The notes under the pieces are model-generated. The model was not told the DNA's origin. It did no database searches and was given only the letters and a program-made list of their open reading frames with translations. From positions 1-10,052 of the forward strand of contig CAZGSV010000113.1 in the NCBI GenBank assembly GCA_964528605.1: a stretch of DNA of 10,052 nt, read 5' to 3'. This document shows, one piece after another, positions 1 to 6,242 of the stretch (its first letter is position 1; each line of letters opens with the position of its first letter). The stretch is from CAZGSV01 sp964528605 (GTDB lineage Bacteria > Armatimonadota > Zipacnadia > CAZGSV01). The translations under genes and the position numbers were made by a program.

Positions 1-127
1 CGATCGCTTGCTCGACGCCGTGAGCGACTTTCAGGGCAAGGGCGGCCACCGCCCCGACGACCTCAGCATACTCGTCCTCAAAGCCGAGGAAACCGAGGAG
101 CCGCAGGCACCCACGCCCGCCCCGTAG
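1..127 (+). CDS. C-terminal end of a probable SpoIIE/PP2C-type serine phosphatase (partial)
   Basis: The reading frame is open from the left edge (first full codon at 2) to a TAG at 125-127, giving the last 41 residues of a larger protein. The segment reads DRLLDAVSDFQGKG, then HRPDDLSILVLKAE, then an acidic, Pro-rich tail. A paired Asp followed by a hydrophobic beta strand (DDLSILVLK) is how the catalytic domain of SpoIIE-like PP2C phosphatases normally ends. In that family the second Asp binds a metal ion, and the enzymes dephosphorylate anti-sigma-factor antagonists or act as response-regulator outputs. The catalytic core lies outside the window, so the assignment rests on this short motif alone. 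The gene converges on the minus-strand sulfatase-like gene, with 137 bp between stop codons. Confidence 0.5.
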   Translation, partial: DRLLDAVSDFQGKGGHRPDDLSILVLKAEETEEPQAPTPAP

Positions 128-152
128 GGTGTGGTTCAGGGGCCCCACGCGA

Positions 153-169
153 CCCCGCCGACGGCGGGG
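153..169 (+). terminator. Candidate hairpin after the phosphatase-like gene
   Basis: CCCCGCC (153-159) and GGCGGGG (163-169) form a perfect 7-bp, all-G/C stem with a GAC loop, starting 26 nt after the TAG at 125-127. No T tract follows on either strand, so this is at best a Rho-assisted or transcript-stabilising hairpin. Its place between two convergent genes supports a 3'-end role. Confidence 0.35.
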
Positions 170-206
170 CGGACGTAGGGGCGGCGCTCCGTGGCCGCCC
201 GGGGCA

Positions 207-227
207 GGGTCACGGCATGCCGTGCCC
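207..227. terminator. Candidate bidirectional hairpin between convergent genes
   Basis: The 14-bp perfect palindrome CACGGCATGCCGTG (211-224) is flanked by GGG (207-209) and CCC (225-227). The transcript of either strand can fold an 8-bp stem with one bulged base and a CATG loop. It lies 38 bp beyond the stop of the minus-strand sulfatase-like gene and 80 bp beyond the plus-strand stop, so it could end either transcript. There is no T run. A dyad-symmetric protein-binding site is the alternative reading. Confidence 0.35.
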
Positions 228-241
228 GCATTCCTCATCCG

Positions 242-258
242 GTCCACCTACCGTGGAC
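242..258 (-). repeat. Short inverted repeat just after the sulfatase-like stop
   Basis: GTCCAC (242-247) and GTGGAC (253-258) form a perfect 6-bp inverted repeat around a CTACC loop. It begins 7 nt past the TAG of the minus-strand gene. It may protect or define the 3' end of that mRNA. No T tract follows, so a terminator call is weak. Confidence 0.3.
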
Positions 259-264
259 GCGCTG

Positions 265-1548
265 CTATCCCCTGTCCCTCTCCCCCACGAAACAGGTCCA
301 GGTGCCGCCGGCCTCCAGCATCGGGTCCGGCCGCCCCGCCAGTCGCGCCTGCACCCAGGCGGCCAACTCCTCGCCCATTGCCTGCGACCGGTCCGCCTCT
401 CGCTCCACCAGACTCTCCACCTCGCACGGGTCGCGCTCAAGGTCATACAACTCCGCCCGCCCCTGTTTCGTCTGAATGAGCTTCCACGGGCCCCGGCGGA
501 GCGCGCGCTCCATGCCGTCCTCCATCACTATGAACTCAGGTCCGGCGCCCTCGCCCCGAACGCGAGGCAGCAGGCTCTGACCGTCCATGCCTCGGGGCAC
601 CTGAACGCCCAGCAGGTCGAGGATCGTCGGCGCGACGTCCGCGTGCTGAGCGAAACCCTCCACCACGGCCCCGCGAGGGAAGAACCTCGGCCCCCAGAGA
701 ATCAGCGGCACCCGCACGCACTCCTCGTAGATGCGCGCGTGGCCGTAGCAGTCGTGCTGCCCCAGTTGCTCCCCATGGTCCGACGTGAGCACCACCGCGG
801 TGTCGCTCAGCAGCCCTAGGCGCGCCAGCGCCTCCATCACCTCCTCCAGGCAATGGTCCACATAGCGTATCTCGCCGTCGTAGAGGTCAATGCTGTGCTG
901 CTCGTCACCCTCGAAGAGGTCCCCGACTCTCCCCCAGCCTGGCACATAGTCGTAGCCGGCGGGCGCCCGCTTGACGCGCAAGTCCCCCAGGTTGCCCTTC
1001 TCGTGCTTGAAGTGAAAGCGGTAGGGCTCCGGCTGATTGTAGGGGGTGTGCGGGTCCCAGTAGTGCACGAAAGCGAAGAAGGGCTGGCCCCCGTACTGCT
1101 CCAGCCACTCTATCAGCCGCTGGTTCACCTCGCCACCCGCCACGTGGTGGTGGGTCCATTGCGACGAGCGCGTCACATTGATGTAGAACTCGAACCCGCG
1201 CACGAACTGCTTCATGTGCGAGCGGAAGTTGATGAGGTTGTCTAGGGCCACCGTCGCGCACTGCCCTGCGTCCTGAACTAGTTCCGGCAACGTCGGTATG
1301 TCGTCGTCCAGCAGCGGCGCGTTGGGAATGTTCCACGGGGTCAGGTAGAAGCCGTGCCCTAACGCCGAACGCCCGGTGAAGAGCGAGGTGAAGCCCGGCC
1401 CGGTCGCTATCGCCGAGGCATAGAAGTCCCTGAACAGCACCCCGTCCCCGGCGAGCCGGTCCATGGTAGGGCTGGTGTCGCGGAAGTAGCCGTAGCAACC
1501 CAGGTGGTCGGCGCGCAGGGTGTCAATCACAATCCAGAGCAGGTTCAT
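265..1548 (-). CDS. Sulfatase-fold (alkaline phosphatase superfamily) hydrolase with Thr in place of the formylglycine Cys/Ser
   Basis: A 427-residue protein of the sulfatase/alkaline-phosphatase superfamily. The N-terminus carries the metal-binding strand (LLWIVIDTLRADHLGCYGY, Asp9). The nucleophile loop reads ATGPGFTSLFTGR around Thr49. WDPHTPY lies near residue 164, TSDHGE has Asp257 and His258, and GHARIYEECVRVPLI has His270, followed by the usual C-terminal KLI...AELYDLERDP segment. The formylglycine signature (Cys/Ser-X-Pro-X-Arg) is absent: the aligned residues are Thr-Gly-Pro-Gly-Phe, and the usual second Asp of the DD pair is Thr10. Superfamily members with a Thr nucleophile include phosphoglycerol and phosphoethanolamine transferases and nucleotide pyrophosphatases, so a phospho-ester or phospho-transfer substrate is as likely as a sulfate ester. 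No signal peptide or membrane segment is visible, so it is probably cytoplasmic. ATG 1548 is chosen over the upstream in-frame start at 1626 because GGAG lies 8 nt ahead, the family N-terminus begins here and the promoter lies just upstream. Confidence 0.85.
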   Translation of the reverse strand: MNLLWIVIDTLRADHLGCYGYFRDTSPTMDRLAGDGVLFRDFYASAIATGPGFTSLFTGRSALGHGFYLTPWNIPNAPLLDDDIPTLPELVQDAGQCATVALDNLINFRSHMKQFVRGFEFYINVTRSSQWTHHHVAGGEVNQRLIEWLEQYGGQPFFAFVHYWDPHTPYNQPEPYRFHFKHEKGNLGDLRVKRAPAGYDYVPGWGRVGDLFEGDEQHSIDLYDGEIRYVDHCLEEVMEALARLGLLSDTAVVLTSDHGEQLGQHDCYGHARIYEECVRVPLILWGPRFFPRGAVVEGFAQHADVAPTILDLLGVQVPRGMDGQSLLPRVRGEGAGPEFIVMEDGMERALRRGPWKLIQTKQGRAELYDLERDPCEVESLVEREADRSQAMGEELAAWVQARLAGRPDPMLEAGGTWTCFVGERDRG

Positions 1549-1567
1549 ATCCCTCACTCCGCGCCGG

Positions 1568-1596
1568 AGTGTAGGCGTACCGCCCGGCCCGGTCAA
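1568..1596 (-). promoter_or_regulatory. Sigma70-type promoter of the sulfatase-like gene
   Basis: Read on the minus strand, TTGACC (1596-1591, five of six matches to TTGACA) is separated by exactly 17 bp from TACACT (1573-1568, four of six to TATAAT). Transcription would start near 1561, leaving a leader of only about 12 nt that includes GGAG (1560-1557) before ATG 1548. The promoter overlaps the longer reading frame that begins at 1626, which argues for the later start. Confidence 0.5.
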
Positions 1597-1657
1597 AGCG
1601 CCTCCACCCAGCGTCCGCAACCGCAAGCGACAAGTATGAACCGTCGCGGCGAGCGTG

Positions 1658-1663
1658 TATTAT
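1658..1663 (+). promoter_or_regulatory. Possible -10 element ahead of the transporter gene
   Basis: TATTAT (1658-1663) matches the -10 consensus in five of six bases and is preceded directly by TG, in an otherwise G/C-rich divergent intergenic region. No convincing -35 sits at 16-18 bp. If used, transcription would start near 1670, placing the GTG at 1779 about 110 nt downstream and making an ATG start at 1662 impossible. The complementary strand also reads CATAAT here, so direction is uncertain. Confidence 0.25.
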
Positions 1664-1778
1664 GCCCCCTGGGCCAGGCACGCGTCTGGCCGTTGCTGCA
1701 ACCTCCAGTGGCAGGCGCGCCCGCCTTGGGAATACTTGCCACCAGGTACGGCGTTGGCTTCCGGAGGCCCAACTGCCA

Positions 1779-3104
1779 GTGTCTGCACTCGACTCGGAAC
1801 AAGACAAGCAGGAATGCCCGGGCCCGGCTAACGAGGGCCTAGCCGCCGCGCAGGCCGCCCTCTGGCGCAACGTCGCCCTCTTCCTGCTCAGCGGCAGTCT
1901 GGCATCGGTCGCCTGGGCCACGGCGTCGGGGCAGACGGTAGTCGCAGTGCTCTTGCAGCAAATGGGCTTCGCCAAAGTGGTGGTGGGGCTGCCGTTGGCG
2001 ATAGGCATCGTCGGCTTCGGGCTGCCCCAACTGCCCGCGGCCTATTGGGCATTGCGCGCCTCGCGCAAACGCGGCTGGCTGGTTGGGTTGCAGGTCGCCA
2101 CTTCCGCCCCCGCCCTCGTCGCCGCGCTTGGTGCGATGCTTGTAGCGCCCGACCGCCCCTGGGCCAGCGCTTTACTCCTCTTCGCCCCCCTGATGCTGGG
2201 GTCGCTCGCCTCCGGCGGCGCCCGGCCTCTACGCACCGAACTCGACGGACGGCTCATACCTCAGAGAACCCGCGGAAGGTACTACGGCGGGCAAATGGTG
2301 GTGCAGGGCGTCTTCGGAATACTGGGCGCGGGGCTGGCCGGGCTGCTTCTGGCGGAGATAGCCGGCCGGGGGGGGTTCGCAACCTGCTTCCTAGCCGCCG
2401 CGCTCCTCGGGATGGCCGCCGCGATACCACTGAAGTACCTGTTGGAGCCCAGCCTCGAGCCTGAACCTCAGACGGAGGGGCTCTCGACCTACACGCGCAA
2501 CCTGTGGGGGCGCGTTACCGGAGACCTCAACTTCCGCAACTTCCTCTGGGGGCGCGCCCTCGTCGGCCTCGGATATATGTCAGCCGGATTCTATGCCGTC
2601 TTCGCGCTGGAGCAGTTTCACCTCCCCGCCCGGAGCGCGCCGCTGTTTATGATCCCTTCGCTGTTGGGGCAAGGCATCGGAAGCGTCATCTGGGGGCTGG
2701 CGGGCGACAAGAAAGGCCATCGGCTAGTGCAAGTGGCGCTGTGCGTGCAGTGGATGCTCGCCACCGTGACTGCCGTACTGGCCCCCAACGCCTGGGTGTT
2801 CGCAGTCGCCTTCTTCCTCTCGGGAATGGCCTTGGCCGCCGACTACGTCTCCACCAACAACTTTATGATTGAGGCCGCCCCCCGTGCCGAGATGATGGGC
2901 TACACCGGTCTTGCCAACAGTCTCATCGCGCCCATCTTCGGGCTCTCCACCGTCCTAGGGGGGGCCATCGCGGACCTCACCTCCTACCACTTCCTCTTCT
3001 GGCTGAGCCTGGGCGTCTACATCGTGGCCCTCTGGACGATGGCGACGCGGGTCAAGGAGCCGCGGCTCAATGGGCCCGCCAGCGGGCGGGAGAGTGGCCA
3101 GTGA
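1779..3104 (+). CDS. Major facilitator superfamily (MFS) transporter
   Basis: An integral membrane transporter of 441 residues with about 12 hydrophobic helices, the usual size for MFS secondary carriers. The first helix begins near ALWRNVALFLLSGSLASVAW. A cytoplasmic loop with a motif-A-like sequence (GLAGDKKGHRLVQV) follows the helix WALVGLGYMSAGF...GQGIGSVIW region in the second half, and a charged interdomain loop (EPSLEPEPQTEG) separates the two six-helix halves. The substrate is not readable; drug, sugar or metabolite export are all possible. The frame stays open up to an ATG at 1662, but that adds 39 polar residues unlike an MFS N-terminus. GTG 1779 has GGAGG (1763-1767) 11 nt ahead and is preferred. 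The gene diverges from the sulfatase-like gene, with 230 bp between start codons, so co-regulation is possible but not shown. It contains a G8 tract (2368-2375) and a G7 tract (2958-2964). Confidence 0.85.
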   Translation: MSALDSEQDKQECPGPANEGLAAAQAALWRNVALFLLSGSLASVAWATASGQTVVAVLLQQMGFAKVVVGLPLAIGIVGFGLPQLPAAYWALRASRKRGWLVGLQVATSAPALVAALGAMLVAPDRPWASALLLFAPLMLGSLASGGARPLRTELDGRLIPQRTRGRYYGGQMVVQGVFGILGAGLAGLLLAEIAGRGGFATCFLAAALLGMAAAIPLKYLLEPSLEPEPQTEGLSTYTRNLWGRVTGDLNFRNFLWGRALVGLGYMSAGFYAVFALEQFHLPARSAPLFMIPSLLGQGIGSVIWGLAGDKKGHRLVQVALCVQWMLATVTAVLAPNAWVFAVAFFLSGMALAADYVSTNNFMIEAAPRAEMMGYTGLANSLIAPIFGLSTVLGGAIADLTSYHFLFWLSLGVYIVALWTMATRVKEPRLNGPASGRESGQ

Positions 3105-3109
3105 CTAGT

Positions 3110-3158
3110 GGGCCGTAGGCGCCATAGGGTAGGTGGCAGGTGGCATATGGTAGGGCCG
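3110..3158. repeat. Degenerate tandem heptamer array (7 x 7 bp)
   Basis: Starting six bases after the transporter stop, the sequence divides into seven heptamers: GGGCCGT, AGGCGCC, ATAGGGT, AGGTGGC, AGGTGGC, ATATGGT, AGGGCCG. Two units are identical and the others share a purine-rich AxxGGxx pattern. A single short array of heptamers in an intergenic gap resembles the short tandemly repeated heptamer families described in some cyanobacteria and other bacteria. That comparison is by type only, not by sequence. Confidence 0.5.
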
Positions 3159-3175
3159 ACTCGGTGAGCCGGCCC
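3153..3175 (+). terminator. Hairpin between the transporter gene and mutS
   Basis: GGGCCG (3153-3158) pairs with CGGCCC (3170-3175). After one A-C mismatch, CTC (3160-3162) pairs with GAG (3166-3168) around a GGT loop, giving a nine-pair stem. It lies 48 nt beyond the transporter stop and just upstream of the mutS promoter, where a terminator separating the two units would be expected. No T run follows, so intrinsic termination is uncertain. The left arm coincides with the last heptamer of the repeat array. Confidence 0.4.
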
Positions 3176-3193
3176 CAGCCGATCCGAAACCTG

Positions 3194-3222
3194 TTCACCG
3201 GCCTCTGCCCCTGTGCTATGAT
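3194..3222 (+). promoter_or_regulatory. Extended -10 promoter of the mutS operon
   Basis: TGCTATGAT (3214-3222) is an extended -10 element (TG-N-TATGAT, five of six in the hexamer). At 17 bp upstream lies TTCACC (3194-3199, four of six to TTGACA). Transcription would begin near 3229-3230, only about 8 nt ahead of the mutS ATG at 3238, so the message would be nearly leaderless. No Shine-Dalgarno sequence stands before that ATG, which fits. Confidence 0.55.
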
Positions 3223-3237
3223 GGCCTGAGCGCGCCC

Positions 3238-5874
3238 ATGAAGGTCTCCGGCCAGACCCTTACTCCCATGTTCAAGCAGTACCTGCAGGCCAAGCAGGAG
3301 TACCCGGACGCGCTCTTGCTCTTCCGCCTGGGGGACTTCTACGAACTCTTCGGCGAGGACGCCAAGACCGCCTCTCGGGTGCTCGAACTGACGCTCACCG
3401 GCCGCGAGATCGGCAAGGGCAACCGCGTGCCCATGTGCGGGGTGCCGCACCACGCGGTGGAGAAATACCTGGCGCGCCTGCTGGCCGCCGGCTACCGCGC
3501 CGCCATCTGCGAACAGGTCGAGGACCCCGCGCTGGCCAAGGGCCTGGTCCGCCGCCAAGTCGTCCGGGTCGTCACTCCCGGCACTGTTGTCGAAGACGAA
3601 CTCCTGCCCGCCACCCAGGCCAACTACCTCGCCTCCCTGGCGCCCGGTCACCAGGGAGTCGGCCTCGCCTGGGCTGAAGTCTCCACCGGCGAGTTCGTAG
3701 CGACCGAGTTCGAGGGCGGGGAAGCGACCCAAGAAGCGCTCGCCGAGATGGCCCGCCTAGGTCCCTCCGAGTGCCTCTTGCCTGGGTGGCTGGAAGAACT
3801 CGACCCCTGGCGCGGCCGGGTCGAGGGCACGGGCGCCAGTGTGGCCCTGCTCGACGGCGCCCGCTATGTCGGAGAGGACCCCGGCGATCGCCTGCAGCAG
3901 CACCTCGGCGTCGCCTCGCTCCAGGGCTTCGGCCTCGGCGACGCTCCGCTCGCGGTGGAGGCAGCCGCCAACGTGGTGCGTTATCTCGAGTTCGCTCACC
4001 CGGAGGCCCTCGGCCATCTCAAGCGCCTCCGCCGCTACTCGCGCACCGCCTACATGCGGCTGGACAGCGCCGCGCTCCGCAACCTGGAGATCTTCGCCAG
4101 CCTGCCGGGGGGGCGGCCGGAGTTCACGCTCATCGGCGTGCTCGACCGCACCTGCACCCCGATGGGGGCGCGCCTGTTGCGCGAGTGGCTCTCGCGGCCG
4201 CTGATGGAGGTCGCGGGCATCGAGCGCCGCCTCGAGGCGGTGGCCGAGTTGGCCGGCCGCGCCGGCGTGCGCGAGCAACTGCGCCAGACTCTTCGCCAAC
4301 TGGGGGACTTGGAGCGCCTCTGTGGCCGCCTCTGCGCCGGCAAGGGGGGGCCGCGCGATGTGGTGGCCCTTCGCTTCGCCCTCGAGCGCACGCCTGCGAT
4401 CAAAGAGCTGCTCGCCGGGTGCGAGGCCCCTCTGCCGCGCGGCCTGGGCGAGCAAATGGAGCCCCTGCAAGACCTGACCGATTCCGTCGCCCGCGCTCTC
4501 GTCGAATCGCCGCCGGTTTCGCCCAATGAGGGCGGGCTGGTGCGCGACGGTTACTCCCGGGAACTCGACACGCTACGCACCACCAGCCGCGACGCCAAAC
4601 AATGGATCGCCAATCTGGAGGCGCGCGAGCGCGAGCGCACCCGCATCAAGTCGCTCAAAGTCGGCTACAACCAGGTCTTCGGCTACTACGTCGAGATCAG
4701 CAAGGCCAACCTGGACCTTGCCCCCCCCGAGTACATCCGCAAGCAGACGCTCAGCAACGCCGAGCGCTTCTACACTCCCGAACTGAAGGAGCGCGAGGCG
4801 CAAGTGCTGGGCGCCGAAGACAAGATTCGCGCCCTCGAGTACGAGATCTTCTGCCAACTGCGCGAGCAAGTGCGCCAGCACGCCGAGCAGATGCAGACCA
4901 CCGCCGCCGCGCTCGCCGCCATCGACGTGCTTGCCAACCTGGCCGAGCTCGCCGTCGAGAACGACTACTGCCGCCCGCAGGTCAACGAGGGGGCCGAGGT
5001 CACCATCGGCGCCGGACGCCATCCGGTCATTGAGAAGGCACTTACCGGACGCCGCTTTGTCCCGAACGACACGCTACTCAATGACGCCGACCGCCAGTTG
5101 CTCATCATCACCGGCCCTAACATGGCGGGCAAGTCCACCTACCTCCGCCAGGTGGGTCTCATCGTCCTGATGGCCCAGGTCGGCTCCTTCGTTCCCGCCA
5201 AGCAGGCGACCATCGGCATCGTGGACTCCATCTTCACGCGCGTGGGGGCCCACGACGAGTTGGCCACGGGGCAGTCCACCTTCATGGTGGAGATGACCGA
5301 GACCGCCAGTATTCTCAATAACGCCACGCCCCGCTCCCTGGTGCTCATTGACGAGATCGGCCGTGGCACCAGCACCTACGACGGCCTCAGCATCGCCTGG
5401 GCCGTCGCCGAAGCCCTGTACGAAGACCCGCAACTGCGGGCCAAGACACTCTTCGCCACCCACTACCACCAATTGAACTATCTGGGCGACACGCTCGAGC
5501 GCGCCAAGAACCTGCGCGTTGCCGTGAAAGAGGAGGCGGACGGCGTCGTCTTTCTCTACCGCATCGTGGAAGGCGGCACGGATCGCTCCTACGGTATTCA
5601 GGTCGCCAAACTCGCCGGCCTGCCCGCAGAGGTCGTGGAGCGCGCAAAGCGCGTGCTCTGGGGCCTAGAGAAGGAGAAGCCCGTGGGCGATCCCACCACC
5701 CCTCCCCCACCCCCCTCTAGGCCGGTGCAGTTGACCTTGTTCCAGATCGAAGGCAGCCCGGTGCTGGAGGAACTGCGCAAGGCCGACGCCGAGAACATGA
5801 CCCCCCTGGAGGCGCTCAACCTGCTGCACCGCCTCAAGGGCATGCTGGACGGAGGCAGGCCGAAGCGGCGGTGA
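3238..5874 (+). CDS. mutS: DNA mismatch repair protein MutS
   Basis: A full-length 878-residue MutS, the ATPase that recognises base mismatches and small loops and recruits MutL. Domain I begins with TPMFKQYLQAKQEYPDALLLF and carries the mismatch-intercalating Phe34-Tyr35-Glu36 (GDFYELF). Lever and clamp domains follow. The ATPase has Walker A GPNMAGKST (626-634), the STFMVEM loop, Walker B with Asp705-Glu706 in LVLIDEIGRGTSTYDG, and the FATHYHQL switch. After a Pro-rich linker (PTTPPPPPSRP) comes QLTLF (831-835), a canonical sliding-clamp-binding motif, and the C-terminal dimerisation helices (LEALNLLHRLKGML). Length and all key residues are normal for MutS1. Start ATG 3238 matches the family N-terminus and sits 15 bp after an extended -10. 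It is the first gene of a coupled operon, and mutL is not adjacent. It contains G7 (4107-4113 and 4344-4350) and C8 (4721-4728) runs. Confidence 0.97.
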   Translation: MKVSGQTLTPMFKQYLQAKQEYPDALLLFRLGDFYELFGEDAKTASRVLELTLTGREIGKGNRVPMCGVPHHAVEKYLARLLAAGYRAAICEQVEDPALAKGLVRRQVVRVVTPGTVVEDELLPATQANYLASLAPGHQGVGLAWAEVSTGEFVATEFEGGEATQEALAEMARLGPSECLLPGWLEELDPWRGRVEGTGASVALLDGARYVGEDPGDRLQQHLGVASLQGFGLGDAPLAVEAAANVVRYLEFAHPEALGHLKRLRRYSRTAYMRLDSAALRNLEIFASLPGGRPEFTLIGVLDRTCTPMGARLLREWLSRPLMEVAGIERRLEAVAELAGRAGVREQLRQTLRQLGDLERLCGRLCAGKGGPRDVVALRFALERTPAIKELLAGCEAPLPRGLGEQMEPLQDLTDSVARALVESPPVSPNEGGLVRDGYSRELDTLRTTSRDAKQWIANLEARERERTRIKSLKVGYNQVFGYYVEISKANLDLAPPEYIRKQTLSNAERFYTPELKEREAQVLGAEDKIRALEYEIFCQLREQVRQHAEQMQTTAAALAAIDVLANLAELAVENDYCRPQVNEGAEVTIGAGRHPVIEKALTGRRFVPNDTLLNDADRQLLIITGPNMAGKSTYLRQVGLIVLMAQVGSFVPAKQATIGIVDSIFTRVGAHDELATGQSTFMVEMTETASILNNATPRSLVLIDEIGRGTSTYDGLSIAWAVAEALYEDPQLRAKTLFATHYHQLNYLGDTLERAKNLRVAVKEEADGVVFLYRIVEGGTDRSYGIQVAKLAGLPAEVVERAKRVLWGLEKEKPVGDPTTPPPPPSRPVQLTLFQIEGSPVLEELRKADAENMTPLEALNLLHRLKGMLDGGRPKRR

Positions 5875-6242
5875 GCGATACCAGGACTCACACGGGCAAT
5901 GCTCGCTGGCGGTTCGTGGGCGAAGCCATCGAGGTCGAGTACGAGAAACAGTCCGGTCTGTGGTGGCCGCTCGCCCTGCAGTGGCGCGGGCGGCGCTACC
6001 CCATCACCAGGGTCGTGTCCCATTGGGAGGACCATACCTGGAGACACGTCCCCCCCTCGCAGCGCCGCTGGTACAACCAGAGGCATCGCAACTATTTCCT
6101 GGTGCAGACCGAGGACGGCTCCATCTTCGAGATCTACATGCGGCGCAACGCGCTCAAGAAACCCTGGACGCTCGCGCGCGCCCTGCTCGCGGACGACCAG
6201 CAGGCGCAAGAGGCGCAAAGAGGACAGCATGACTCGCGCTGA
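5871..6242 (+). CDS. Small DUF6504-like protein coupled to mutS
   Basis: A 123-residue soluble basic protein. The recognisable core is WRFVGEAIEVEYEKQSGLWWP, LALQWRGRRYPITRVVSHWEDHTW, NYFLVQTEDGSIFEIYMRRNA and PWTLARALL. This matches my memory of DUF6504: a G-x-x-I-x-V start, a W-R-G-R-x-Y strand, a Trp-containing segment, then a YxxVxTxDGxxxxxY strand. No catalytic residues are obvious; the small, Trp- and Arg-rich beta fold would suit nucleic-acid or protein binding. I recall DUF6504 proteins near ImuB/DnaE2-type translesion polymerase genes, which would make a repair role alongside MutS plausible, but that is recall, not a search. Translation begins at GTG 5871, which overlaps the mutS TGA (GTGA, 4-nt overlap), so coupling is expected; GGAGG lies 15 nt upstream. 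Its last 14 nt overlap the radical SAM gene. Confidence 0.7.
   Translation: MSDTRTHTGNARWRFVGEAIEVEYEKQSGLWWPLALQWRGRRYPITRVVSHWEDHTWRHVPPSQRRWYNQRHRNYFLVQTEDGSIFEIYMRRNALKKPWTLARALLADDQQAQEAQRGQHDSR

Noticed and set aside
3067..3732. 221-residue minus-strand open frame opposite the mutS start
   Set aside because: It lies antisense to the conserved MutS N-terminal domain and the mutS promoter. Its composition is that of a GC-rich shadow frame, and it resembles no family.
3757..4529. Long open frames on both strands inside mutS (3757-4470 minus, 3771-4529 plus)
   Set aside because: Both are shadows of the conserved MutS core. The Arg/Ala/Pro-rich plus-frame peptide is typical of frame-shifted GC-rich coding DNA.
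5899..6228. N-terminal extension of the radical SAM frame
   Set aside because: The 110 added residues are Arg/Ser/Pro-rich, overlap the DUF6504-like gene out of frame and have no family counterpart. ATG 6229 has a good ribosome binding site.
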